Shown here: positions 1 to 6,931 of the stretch, piece after piece
Numbering within the stretch: position 1 is the first letter of the stretch
How the letters are laid out: each line of letters begins with the position of its first letter
Assembly: GCA_964638055.1 (NCBI GenBank)
Contig: CAZWXF010000053.1
Span: 1 to 19,869, forward strand
Length of the DNA: 19,869 nucleotides
Direction: 5' to 3'
DNA from: Prado023 sp964638055
Lineage (GTDB): Bacteria > Actinomycetota > Actinomycetes > S36-B12 > CAIYMF01
Translations under genes and position numbers: made by a program
Notes under the pieces: generated by a model
Told to the model about the DNA's origin: nothing
Databases searched by the model: none
Seen by the model: the letters and a program-made list of their open reading frames with translations, nothing else

Positions 1-866
1 GAGCCGACCATCTCGGGGATGTCCGTGGGCCGCACGAACGCGGGATTGCTGCGGATGCGGTCGAAGTCCTCGACGCCGGCGGCCTCGAAGGCCAGGCTCG
101 CGAACTCCAGAAGCGAGTGGGACCGGCCCGTGGCCACGCAGTAGTCACCCGGACGGTCGGCCTGCAGGGCTGCGTGCATCGCTTCCACGTGGTCCCCGGC
201 GAAGCCCCAGTCCCGACGGATGTCCAACCTGCCCAGCTCCAGGACCTCGCGCTTCCCCGCGGCGATCTCGACCGCCGCGCTGGTGATCTTCCGGGTGACG
301 AAATGCGCCGGACGCAGCGCGCTCTCGTGGTTGAACAGGATGACCGACGAGACGAACATCCCGTGCGCCTCGCGGAAGTTCGCCGCGCTGAAGTGGGCGA
401 ACGCCTTGGCCACGGCGTACGGGTTGGTCGGGCGAACCGGATGGCCCTCGTCCTGTGGCAGGCTCACGGGTGTGCCGAAGATCTCGGCCGACGACGCCTG
501 GCAGACTCGCGGCGAGTACCCGTCCGCAGCCCGCAGCTCAACCAGCATCTCCAGCAGGGCCAGCACGGCGATCCCGTTGACCTGAGACACCTCAAGCGGC
601 CTGTCCCAGGATGCGGAGACAGAGCTGATGGCTGCCAGGTTGTAGATCTCGTCTGGCCGCTCTGCCTCCAGCAGCGCTCGCATCTGCGCCGCATCTGTCA
701 GGTCGACCCGGCGCATGTGGACACCGGCAAGGTACGCCGCCTCGAACTGCGAGCGCGCCCCTGCTGGCGTGCTGGTGCCGATGACCCGATAGCCGGCGCG
801 CAGCAGGTGCCGGGAGAGGTAGGCGCCGTCCTGCCCGACGACACCGGTGACCAGCGCGGTCCTCAC
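1..866 (-). CDS. GDP-mannose 4,6-dehydratase-like SDR, second paralogue (3' end beyond the window)
   Basis: Extended short-chain dehydrogenase of the GMD branch, acting in the cytoplasm on a GDP-hexose. About 288 codons are visible; the C-terminus lies off the left edge. Seen: a Rossmann motif TGVVGQDG at residues 7-14, YNLAA at 75-79, a catalytic Ser-Ser-Ala-Glu (125-128), and YxxxK with Tyr150 and Lys154. GMD-family signatures FNHES, FVTRKIT and RRDWGFAGDH follow. The GTG start at 866 sits inside the last codons of the upstream gmd (GTGA overlap at 863-866), so translation is probably coupled and both proteins come from one message. It differs clearly from its neighbour: shorter beta2 region, Ser instead of Thr at the active site, and NPYAVAK instead of SPYGAAK. 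It could be a true second dehydratase, or a reductase/epimerase acting on the gmd product. The family is clear; the exact reaction is inference. Confidence 0.9.
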   Translation of the reverse strand, partial: MRTALVTGVVGQDGAYLSRHLLRAGYRVIGTSTPAGARSQFEAAYLAGVHMRRVDLTDAAQMRALLEAERPDEIYNLAAISSVSASWDRPLEVSQVNGIAVLALLEMLVELRAADGYSPRVCQASSAEIFGTPVSLPQDEGHPVRPTNPYAVAKAFAHFSAANFREAHGMFVSSVILFNHESALRPAHFVTRKITSAAVEIAAGKREVLELGRLDIRRDWGFAGDHVEAMHAALQADRPGDYCVATGRSHSLLEFASLAFEAAGVEDFDRIRSNPAFVRPTDIPEMVG

Positions 867-1840
867 GCCTGCAGCAGTGCGAGGTCCGCGTCGACCATGA
901 GCCGAGCCAGCTCGGGGGTCAACGTCTGCGCCTTCCACCCGAGTCGCTCGGCGGCGCGGGAGGCGTCGCCGACGAGGTCGTCGACCTCGGTCGGGCGCAG
1001 GTACCGCTCGTCGAAGCGCACGTGCTTCTCCCAGTCCAGCCCCGCGCGATCGAACGCGATCGTCAGGAAGTCGCGGATCGTGTACCGCGTCCCGGTCGCC
1101 ACGACATAGTCATCAGGCTGGTCGGCCTGCAGCATCAGCCACATCGCCTCGACGTACTCCTTGGCGTAGCCCCAGTCGCGCGCGGCGTCGAGGTTCCCCA
1201 TCCACAGCTCGTTCTGCCGCCCCGTCGCGATCCGCGCCACCGCCATCGTGATCTTGCGCGTGACGAAGGTCTCGCCTCGGCGGGGGGACTCGTGGTTGAA
1301 CAGGATGCCGTTGCACGCGAAGAGCCCGTATCCCTCGCGGTAGTTGCGGGTCATCCAGTGGGCGTAGAGCTTGGCCGCGCCGTAGGGCGACCGCGGATGG
1401 AAGGCCGCGCTCTCGTTCTGTGGCGGGGGGGTGCTGCCGAACATCTCGGAGGTGCCCGCCTGGTAGTACCGCGCATCGACCCTGCTGATCCGCAGCGCCT
1501 CCAGCAGTCGCGTGGCGCCCAGGCCGGTCACGTCACCGGTGAACTCGGGCTCGTCGAAGCTGACCCGCACATGCGACTGGGCGGCCAGGTTGTAGATCTC
1601 GTCGGGCTGGATCCGGTCGAGCAGCGTCACCAGTCGCGAGCCGTCGGTCAGGTCCCCGTGATGCAGGAACAGGCGAGCATCGCGGTCGTGCCAGTCAGTG
1701 AGCAGGTGGTCGATCCGGCTCGTGTTGAAGGTCGACGTACGACGACGGATGCCGTGGACCTCGTAGCCCTTCGACAGCAGCAGCTCGGCCAGGTACGACC
1801 CGTCCTGACCAGTGATCCCGGTGATCAGTGCCTTCTTCAT
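863..1840 (-). CDS. gmd: GDP-mannose 4,6-dehydratase
   Basis: Converts GDP-D-mannose to GDP-4-keto-6-deoxy-D-mannose, the branch point to GDP-fucose, GDP-rhamnose and related sugars (known for the family). The 325-residue protein has the GITGQDG cofactor loop at 8-14, IRRRTSTFNTSRIDH at 31-45, the NADP-binding HGDLTD at 61-66, YNLAAQSHV at 83-91, and the catalytic set Thr130/Glu132 (GTSEMFG) with Tyr153 and Lys157 (SPYGAAK). FNHESPRRGETFVTRKIT at 181-198 and RDWGYA are also classic GMD signatures. The ATG at 1840 is chosen because the protein then begins MKKALITGITGQDG, as GMDs do. An AGGGAGG stretch lies about 11 bases upstream. The open frame continues to 2140, but that extension reads through the intergenic repeats and is not convincing. 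The stop overlaps the start of the next paralogue. Confidence 0.96.
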   Translation of the reverse strand: MKKALITGITGQDGSYLAELLLSKGYEVHGIRRRTSTFNTSRIDHLLTDWHDRDARLFLHHGDLTDGSRLVTLLDRIQPDEIYNLAAQSHVRVSFDEPEFTGDVTGLGATRLLEALRISRVDARYYQAGTSEMFGSTPPPQNESAAFHPRSPYGAAKLYAHWMTRNYREGYGLFACNGILFNHESPRRGETFVTRKITMAVARIATGRQNELWMGNLDAARDWGYAKEYVEAMWLMLQADQPDDYVVATGTRYTIRDFLTIAFDRAGLDWEKHVRFDERYLRPTEVDDLVGDASRAAERLGWKAQTLTPELARLMVDADLALLQA

Positions 1841-2223
1841 GCGGCGCGGTGCCTCCCTGTCTCCGGTCTTGGAGGGTACCCGGTGCATCGGTGCCCCGCG
1901 GGGAGGCTTCCCATCGAGCACCGCCCTTGCTTCGCCGCCGAGCCGCGCCGGTCGGGCCCGCGCCGGACGAGCCAGTCGAGACCAAGCGGCGCCGGTCGAG
2001 CCCGTCGAGACCAGAGCCCGTCGAGACCTCAACCCTCTGCGCAGCAGCAGCGATCCCGGGCGCGGGCCGGCTCCCGCCCGCCAGCGATGCAGAGGCGGCG
2101 GGCAAGAGCCGCCGGAAGGCGACGAGTCGCGGCGCATCACCCTGGCGGCTCCGCATGCCGGGGAGGCGCCCGTCGCCGCATATCCTCAGACAACAGAAGG
2201 CCCGCAGAGCATCGAGGACTGCC
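1841..2223. other. Divergent intergenic region with repeats and putative promoters
   Basis: This 383-base stretch separates gmd (minus) from the GT2 gene (plus) and must hold the promoters for both. I see no convincing gene: open frames across it on both strands are repeat translations of the PVEPVET/STGSTG type. It carries three copies of a GAGCCCGTCGAGACC repeat (1969-2028) and a CCCCGCGGGG palindrome near 1895-1905. A TATCCT hexamer at 2181-2186, about 38 bases before the GTG at 2224, fits an actinobacterial -10 box, but no clear -35 is seen. Confidence 0.5.
1969..2028 (+). repeat. REP-like repeat cluster, three copies
   Basis: Three copies of GAGCCCGTCGAGACC lie at 1969-1983 (one mismatch, A for C), 1994-2012 (full form GGTCGAGCCCGTCGAGACC) and 2014-2028. 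The full form is quasi-palindromic: two TCGA blocks and GG/CC ends can pair around a small loop. The same element recurs inverted at 3373-3414 and direct at 19852-19869, always outside genes. This resembles the short intergenic palindromic repeats common in actinobacterial genomes. A role in transcription end, mRNA stability or transposition by a RAYT enzyme is not shown here. Confidence 0.8.
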
Positions 2224-3279
2224 GTGAAGCTGATCATCCAGATTCCGTGCTTGAACGAGGCCGAGCAGCTGCCGGCGATGATCTCGCAGCTCCCGCGCGA
2301 GGTGCCCGGCTTCGATGTCGTGGAATGGCTGGTCATCGACGACGGCTCCTCGGACGGCACCACCCAGGTCGCACGGGAGTGCGGTGTCGATCACGTGATC
2401 GGCTTCCCGAAGAACCGCGGGCTGGCCGCGGCCTTCTCGTTCGGCATCGAGGAGGCCCTGCGGCGCGGCGCCGACGTGATCGTGAACACCGACGCCGACA
2501 ACCAGTACGACTCGTCGTCGATCCCCGACCTGGTGGCGCCCATCCTCGCGGGGGAGGCCGACATCGTCGTCGGGGACAGGCAGACCGCACAGGTCGCGGA
2601 GTTCGGGCCGGTCAAGCGAACACTGCAGTCCGCGGGCACGCGCGTGGTCCGCTCCCTCTCCGGACTTGCCGTTGCTGACGCCACGAGCGGCTTCCGTGCC
2701 TACTCCCGGGGCGCTGCCCTGAGCCTGGTCATCACGACGCCCTACACCTACACGCTGGAATCGCTGATCCAGGCCGGCAACAACCGCCTCGCCCTGGCCA
2801 ACGTGCCGGTGAAGCGCAACGAGTCGGTGCGGCCCAGCCGCCTCTTCGGAACCATGGGCTCCTACGTACGACGAAACGCCCTGGCACTGTTCCGCATCCT
2901 GTCGTACTACTCGCCCCTGAGGTTCTTCTGGACTGTGTCCGTGGTACTGCTGCTCGGTGCCGCGCTGGCCTGGCTGCCGTTCACGATCGACTTCATCGTC
3001 CATCGCGGAACGGACGGCCACATGCAGTCCATCATCCTCGGAGCGGTCCTGGCCATCTCCGGCGTCCAGATGTTCGCGCTGGGGATCGTCGCCGACCAGA
3101 TCGCGAGCCTGCGCTCGATCGGCATCCGCAACCTCCGGGAGACGCGCGAGATGCACTACGGGACCATGGTGGCCGAGCCGGCGAAGGCGTGGCGGAGAAG
3201 CCACAGGTCCGCCACTGAACCCGAGCCGTCCCACGTGGAACGGCCCCGTCCGGAGGCCCGGACGGCCGAGCGCGCGTAG
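2224..3279 (+). CDS. DPM1-like GT2 glycosyltransferase with two C-terminal membrane helices
   Basis: Family 2 glycosyltransferase, probably moving a sugar from a nucleotide donor to polyprenyl phosphate at the inner face of the membrane (known for DPM1/GtrB relatives). The 351-residue protein has the N-terminal IIQIPCLNEAEQLP, the nucleotide-binding DDGSSDGT at 39-46, and the DxD metal site NTDADNQY at 89-95 (Asp90, Asp92). VGDRQ (117-121) and ATSGFRAYSR (153-162) follow. Two hydrophobic helices lie at about 233-256 and 268-292, then a charged, Pro/Arg/Glu-rich tail. The GTG at 2224 is chosen because homology begins at once and GAGG lies about 7 bases upstream; the open frame reaches back to 1828 but only through repeats. 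It is monocistronic, with divergent gmd on one side and a convergent operon on the other. The gene is bracketed by inverted copies of the same repeat pair. Confidence 0.92.
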   Translation: MKLIIQIPCLNEAEQLPAMISQLPREVPGFDVVEWLVIDDGSSDGTTQVARECGVDHVIGFPKNRGLAAAFSFGIEEALRRGADVIVNTDADNQYDSSSIPDLVAPILAGEADIVVGDRQTAQVAEFGPVKRTLQSAGTRVVRSLSGLAVADATSGFRAYSRGAALSLVITTPYTYTLESLIQAGNNRLALANVPVKRNESVRPSRLFGTMGSYVRRNALALFRILSYYSPLRFFWTVSVVLLLGAALAWLPFTIDFIVHRGTDGHMQSIILGAVLAISGVQMFALGIVADQIASLRSIGIRNLRETREMHYGTMVAEPAKAWRRSHRSATEPEPSHVERPRPEARTAERA

Positions 3280-3372
3280 CCCGGAGCCCGTGGCCCAGCG
3301 GGTCCGCCGCAGGCGCGGGAACCCCGGCCCCCCAGCCCTTCCGGTGGAGTCGGGCCCCACCACGGGAACTCC

Positions 3373-3414
3373 GGTCTCGACGGGCTCGACTGGCGCGATG
3401 GTCTCGACGGGACC
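3373..3414 (-). repeat. REP-like repeat pair, inverted relative to 1969-2028
   Basis: GGTCTCGACGGGCTCGAC at 3373-3390 is an exact reverse complement of bases 1995-2012. A second, shorter copy GGTCTCGACGGGACC is at 3400-3414. Read on the minus strand, this gives repeat, short spacer ending GCGCC, then full repeat. That is the same architecture as the first two copies on the left, so a roughly 42-44 base composite unit is present in inverted orientation on both sides of the GT2 gene. It lies in the 150-base gap between convergent genes. Confidence 0.8.
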
Positions 3415-3426
3415 ACCATTACCGGC

Positions 3427-3443
3427 TCGTCACCCGGTGACGA
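3427..3443. terminator. Inverted repeat over the stop codon of the DUF2142 gene
   Basis: TCGTCACC C GGTGACGA forms two perfect 8-base arms around one central base. It spans the stop codon (3430-3432) of the minus-strand gene. It could act as a terminator between the convergent genes, though there is no U-tract and the effective loop would have to open by at least one pair. It may be chance. Confidence 0.25.
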
Positions 3444-4920
3444 CCACGGCCCCGTGCCGCCGCTCAAGGAGCAGCGCCCGGGCCATTCCGACAGCCAGTA
3501 GGGCCCACCCCAGGATCAGTGCCGCAACAGCGCCCCACCCCAGCGGGCTCCAGGCGGCGATGCTGTGCATCCGACCCGTGAGCCCGGCCCCACCCCAGAA
3601 GGAACCGAGCATCAGGCTCATCGACATCGCGAACCCGATCCCGATGAGGCACGTCTGACCCCGACGCACCCAGCGCGCCGGCACGTGGCCCGCCGCCGCG
3701 CCGACCCCCAGCGCCAGGGACACGACGACCGGGAAGACGTAGCGACCCTGCTGCGCGGCGTGCACCCCGGTGGCCAGGTAGACCTGGTAGGCCGCCCAGG
3801 CGTACATGACCCCGATGATCCCGATGGGAATCATCATCGTTCGCACATGCCTGGCCCGCGGCCTCATGATCGCCACGGCCAGCGCGACCAGGACGAGCAG
3901 GCTCATCGCGACCATCCACCAGCTGGGAAGTGCGAGCCAGAGGTAGCCGAACCGTCCCCAGAAGGACCGGACGGTGTGTATGACGATCTCGAGCACGAAC
4001 GATCCCGGGTCCGGCACGAAGCCTGGGTCCGCTGGCGGGGTGGACGACACCGTCGGATAGATCTGGCCATGCACCACGAGGTTGCGAAGGTACGTCCAGC
4101 TCGCCAGCGCCATGCTCCCGCCCAGGACGAGGGGCTGCCCCCACCTGCGTGGACCCCGCTGGAGTGCGATCAGGCACGTCAGTGCCAGGAAGGGGACGAG
4201 CATCAGGCCGAAGACCTTCGACTGGATGGCAAGCGCCGCGGCTGCGGCGGCACCCAGCGTCGTCGGCCACGACAGGCCACGGGCGAGCATCGTGGACGCA
4301 CACAGCAGCGCGACGCTCGATGCGGCGGTGACCAGGTTGTCGTTGTTGACCGACGTGCCGATGTGCGCCAGCTGCGGCATGCACAGGGGGACCATGGCCG
4401 CGGCGATGCCGGCATGTCGCTCCAACCCGAGGTTGTGAGCCGATCGCCAGATGATCCAGGGCAGGGGGACCAGCATGAGCATGCTGATCAGGCGCATGAG
4501 CAGGACGTCGAGGTCGAACTGCCAGAAGCCGGTGGGCAGCCAAGCGGTCACAAGCATGCGCAGGCCTCCCTCGACCGCGTAGTACGCGGGGGGGTGGGCC
4601 GCCAGCTGGTTGGGCACGGCCGTGTCACCGGGGCCGGCGAGGTCTGCGAAGTTGGGCAGGGGCCGGGTGGGCGCGTCAGCGGCGGTGAACGGCGGGGGTG
4701 TCGAGGAGTCGCGCATCACCGCCGCGCTGGCGCCGACCTGGACGCTGATCCTGTTCTGGTCGTAGTCCTGGAAGCCCGCCCGAGAGGTGTCCAGCACCCG
4801 GTCGACATGGGCCAGCTCATCGGGAGCCTGGTAGGTGGGCCTGGCCACCATGAAGGCCAGGAGCATCCCCGTCCAGGCGATCGTGATCCAGCCGATGGCA
4901 CCGAGCCGACGCGCTGTCAT
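3430..4920 (-). CDS. DUF2142-type polytopic membrane protein, putative GT-C-like transferase
   Basis: Large inner-membrane protein of 496 residues with about ten or more hydrophobic segments. The first is at roughly 8-26. Next is the signature ARPTYQAPDELAHVDRV (26-42), where the PDE-x-x-H acidic motif lies in the first external loop, and then HPPAYYAVEGGLRML (109-123). This matches the DUF2142 family, predicted to resemble GT-C glycosyltransferases that use polyprenyl-linked sugars; the family has no settled reaction as far as I know. The ATG at 4920 is fixed by its ATGA overlap with the stop of the upstream AglD-like gene and by the MTARRLGAIGW start ahead of the first helix. The open frame upstream to 5406 is out-of-frame shadow. 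It is the last gene of a three-gene coupled unit and converges on the GT2 gene. A role in adding a sugar to a surface glycan is inference. Confidence 0.85.
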   Translation of the reverse strand: MTARRLGAIGWITIAWTGMLLAFMVARPTYQAPDELAHVDRVLDTSRAGFQDYDQNRISVQVGASAAVMRDSSTPPPFTAADAPTRPLPNFADLAGPGDTAVPNQLAAHPPAYYAVEGGLRMLVTAWLPTGFWQFDLDVLLMRLISMLMLVPLPWIIWRSAHNLGLERHAGIAAAMVPLCMPQLAHIGTSVNNDNLVTAASSVALLCASTMLARGLSWPTTLGAAAAAALAIQSKVFGLMLVPFLALTCLIALQRGPRRWGQPLVLGGSMALASWTYLRNLVVHGQIYPTVSSTPPADPGFVPDPGSFVLEIVIHTVRSFWGRFGYLWLALPSWWMVAMSLLVLVALAVAIMRPRARHVRTMMIPIGIIGVMYAWAAYQVYLATGVHAAQQGRYVFPVVVSLALGVGAAAGHVPARWVRRGQTCLIGIGFAMSMSLMLGSFWGGAGLTGRMHSIAAWSPLGWGAVAALILGWALLAVGMARALLLERRHGAVVVTG

Positions 4921-5894
4921 GAGCTCGAGGTCTCCTCGGCCAGGGTTCCGGACCGAGCCTGGGGACGAGGCGCGACAGCCCAGGCGATCGCGGCGATGCC
5001 GAAGTCGCACACCGTGTGGACGACCCGGATGAGGAGGGCCGTGGCCGCCGCCACGGGCAGGCCGAGCGTCGGGCTGAGCAGGGCCAGGAGCGTGGCTTCG
5101 CGGGCCCCCACACCGGCGGGAGCGATGATCACGACCACGCCCACGATGTACGCCAGGGCGAAGGCGCCGACCAGCGACACCACCGCGTGGGCCTCGCCGG
5201 CGGGGGCCAGGGCTCCGGGGGGGACGACCAGGGCCAGGGCCGCCCCATAGAGGACCCAGACGACGCCCATCAGCAGCCACAGGAGCAGGGCGGTGCGCCA
5301 GCGCATGCGCAGCTCGCCGGCCCCGGCGAGCAGGCCGCCGAGCCAGGACAGCACGGGCGGCGTCATCGCCGCCAGGGCGGCCACGGCGAGCGCGACCCGC
5401 GCCCACACGTCATCGAGCAGCGCCCAGGTCGAGCCCTCGCCGGCCAGCCCCGCCATGGGGACCGCCGTCGTCAGATGCACCCAGAGGAACAGCAGCCCGA
5501 CAGCCACTGTCGTGCGCGGCGGGACGCCGAGCCGGCGGGCCATGTCAGCCTGAGCGCCGATGGCCCAGACCGAGCCCGGGATGTACTTGCCCAGCTGGCC
5601 GACGAAGAAGATCGCAGACTCGTCCCTGACCGGGCCGCGGTGACCGAAAGACGCGAGCAGCGTCCGCCAGACCACGCTCGTGCCTGCCAGCCCGACGACC
5701 ACGAGCACGCACGCCACCGCCACACGCGCAGGATCCGAGGCCTTGGCCGAGTCGACGATCTCAGGCCAGTGCGAGCGAAGGCCCCACCACCCGAAGCCGA
5801 TCGCCGCTATGAGGAAGAGGGCGCGCGCGATGTCGATGATCGTGACGCGTGAGCGGACGTTCTGCGGAGGAGCCCCCGGCTCCCGTTCAGGCAT
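4917..5894 (-). CDS. AglD / lysylphosphatidylglycerol-synthase-type TM protein (flippase-like)
   Basis: Integral membrane protein of 325 residues. It matches the membrane half of lysyl-PG synthases (LPG_synthase_TM, UPF0104/AglD group) without any aminoacyl-transferase domain. Seen: first helix at about 22-40, the family block VGQLGKYIPGSVW near residues 92-104, the late block IIAPAGVGAREATLLALLSP, then RVVHTVCDFG near the last helix. Related proteins beside glycosyltransferases, such as archaeal AglD, are linked to lipid-linked sugar metabolism, and some are proposed flippases. The start ATG (5894) overlaps the end of the methyltransferase gene by 8 bases, and the stop overlaps the DUF2142 start as ATGA, so the three are probably translated together. 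A role in handling or flipping a polyprenyl-linked sugar for the downstream DUF2142 protein is inference from context. Confidence 0.87.
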   Translation of the reverse strand: MPEREPGAPPQNVRSRVTIIDIARALFLIAAIGFGWWGLRSHWPEIVDSAKASDPARVAVACVLVVVGLAGTSVVWRTLLASFGHRGPVRDESAIFFVGQLGKYIPGSVWAIGAQADMARRLGVPPRTTVAVGLLFLWVHLTTAVPMAGLAGEGSTWALLDDVWARVALAVAALAAMTPPVLSWLGGLLAGAGELRMRWRTALLLWLLMGVVWVLYGAALALVVPPGALAPAGEAHAVVSLVGAFALAYIVGVVVIIAPAGVGAREATLLALLSPTLGLPVAAATALLIRVVHTVCDFGIAAIAWAVAPRPQARSGTLAEETSSS

Positions 5895-6612
5895 CCCGGC
5901 GCGCGTGTCGCAGCAGGGCGGTCCTGGTGGGGTACGGCAGTCCCGGGGTCAGCCCGGAGGTCCAGGTGACCTCGACGTCCGCGCCGGCAGCCGCGATCGC
6001 CCGGCGGTACCGGCGCCGCTCGACGTTGTCGAACACCAGCAGGCCATCCTCGACGAGGTGCGGGAGAGCCACCTGCAGGCAGGCCTCGCGCGCCCTGCCG
6101 TCGATGACGATGACGTCGAAGTCCCCGCCGACCTTCTCGATCACGTTGACGTAGTCGTGGAAGTCGAGGCCCTCGTGGCCCGGCTTCGCCGACCGGGCCT
6201 CACCCGGCAGCCCACGAGCCGCGACGGCTGGCATCGCCACCAGCTCGACTGCGGGGTTCTCACCGATCAGCCCCTCCACGATCTGCGCCCACGCCGTGTC
6301 GTGCTCGACGGCGACGACACTCTCGGCGCGCCGGGACAGCCAGACCGTGGACGCCCCGGATCCCCATTCGAAGACTCGCGCCCGCCGCCGCCCCGCCAGG
6401 AACGCGTCGACACGGGCAGAGGAGTCGAAGGTCCACCAGGGAACGTCCAGCGCGACGAGCTCGGCCGCATCGTGGATCGAGAGCAGAGAACGCGCCCAGG
6501 TCCCGGTCTGGGACCGCTGCGCCCAACGATCCAGGGCTGAGAGTGCCCCGACGCGGCTCATGCCCGAACGGACGGTCCGGGCACCCGCCACATAGCCGGA
6601 CTTCAGGGACAC
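5887..6612 (-). CDS. SAM-dependent methyltransferase-like protein
   Basis: Soluble Rossmann-fold protein of 241 residues. Motif I is RVFEWGSGASTVWLS (79-93), with the acidic end of beta2 at VAVEHD (100-105). It is followed by FDVIVIDGRAREACL (165-179) and GLLVFDNVERRRY (190-202), a pattern seen in class I methyltransferases of the GSG-x-STxWL type found in glycan clusters. The substrate is unknown; methylation of a sugar or a lipid-linked glycan is inferred from neighbours. The GTG at 6612 is preferred because GAGG lies 8 bases upstream. The ATG at 6561 gives a 224-residue protein but has no visible ribosome site. The stop overlaps the start of the AglD-like gene by 8 bases, which makes this the first gene of a three-gene unit. 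A TAGCAT hexamer (6657-6662) about 45 bases upstream could be the -10 box. Confidence 0.82.
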   Translation of the reverse strand: MSLKSGYVAGARTVRSGMSRVGALSALDRWAQRSQTGTWARSLLSIHDAAELVALDVPWWTFDSSARVDAFLAGRRRARVFEWGSGASTVWLSRRAESVVAVEHDTAWAQIVEGLIGENPAVELVAMPAVAARGLPGEARSAKPGHEGLDFHDYVNVIEKVGGDFDVIVIDGRAREACLQVALPHLVEDGLLVFDNVERRRYRRAIAAAGADVEVTWTSGLTPGLPYPTRTALLRHARRDA

Positions 6613-6931
6613 GGATGGGGCCTCACTCGGTCTGGGCGCGGGACGGACTGTCCCCGATGCTAGACCAGCCCCATCGCCGCCGTGGTCAGGCCGTCCGCGC
6701 CCCGCCGCCGCAGCGCCTCGCAGCCCAGGGCGGGCAGGTGCTCCCCCGGGTGAGCCGCGTTCCCCACCCTCGCTGGCCCGGGGCCGACCCGGGGCCAGCG
6801 GGCGGATCCGGTACCGTGACAGGCCGCGGCGCGCCCCGTCGTCCTCGTGCGCCCATCCCCCGTCCCCGGCCGCGCGGTGAACTACCGTACGACCCCAGAG
6901 GCCGAGCAGACGGGAAGGGCGGCAGCAGGCG
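6613..6931. other. Divergent intergenic region with a strong GC hairpin
   Basis: The 319 bases lie between the methyltransferase (minus) and the fused glycosyltransferase (plus). I find no supportable gene here. At 6773-6798 there is a near-perfect inverted repeat: CTGGCC...GGCCAG arms plus CGGG/CCCG with one bulged base and a GCCGA loop. It could be an operator or an mRNA leader hairpin for the plus-strand gene. TACCGT hexamers occur in GGTACCGTGAC (near 6811) and at 6883-6888, possible -10 boxes without clear -35 partners. The minus side has TAGCAT at 6657-6662. Confidence 0.45.

Noticed and set aside
117..1109. Long plus-strand open frame opposite the GMD paralogue
   Set aside because: Its protein is rich in Arg, Gln, Val and His with no domain, and it is the antisense of two clear SDR genes; a GC-rich shadow.
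1969..2028. CRISPR-like array
   Set aside because: Repeats are 15-19 bases with spacers of 1-10 bases of similar sequence, too short and irregular, and no cas genes are present.
1828..2223. N-terminal extension of the GT2 gene
   Set aside because: The extension is a translation of the GTCGAGACC repeats (PVETKRR, PVETST) and GC-rich spacer, and the GTG at 2224 has a ribosome site right at the start of homology.
3565..5250. 561-residue plus-strand open frame
   Set aside because: It is antisense to the DUF2142 and AglD-like genes, full of His/Arg/Asp-rich low-complexity sequence, with no start context or family match.
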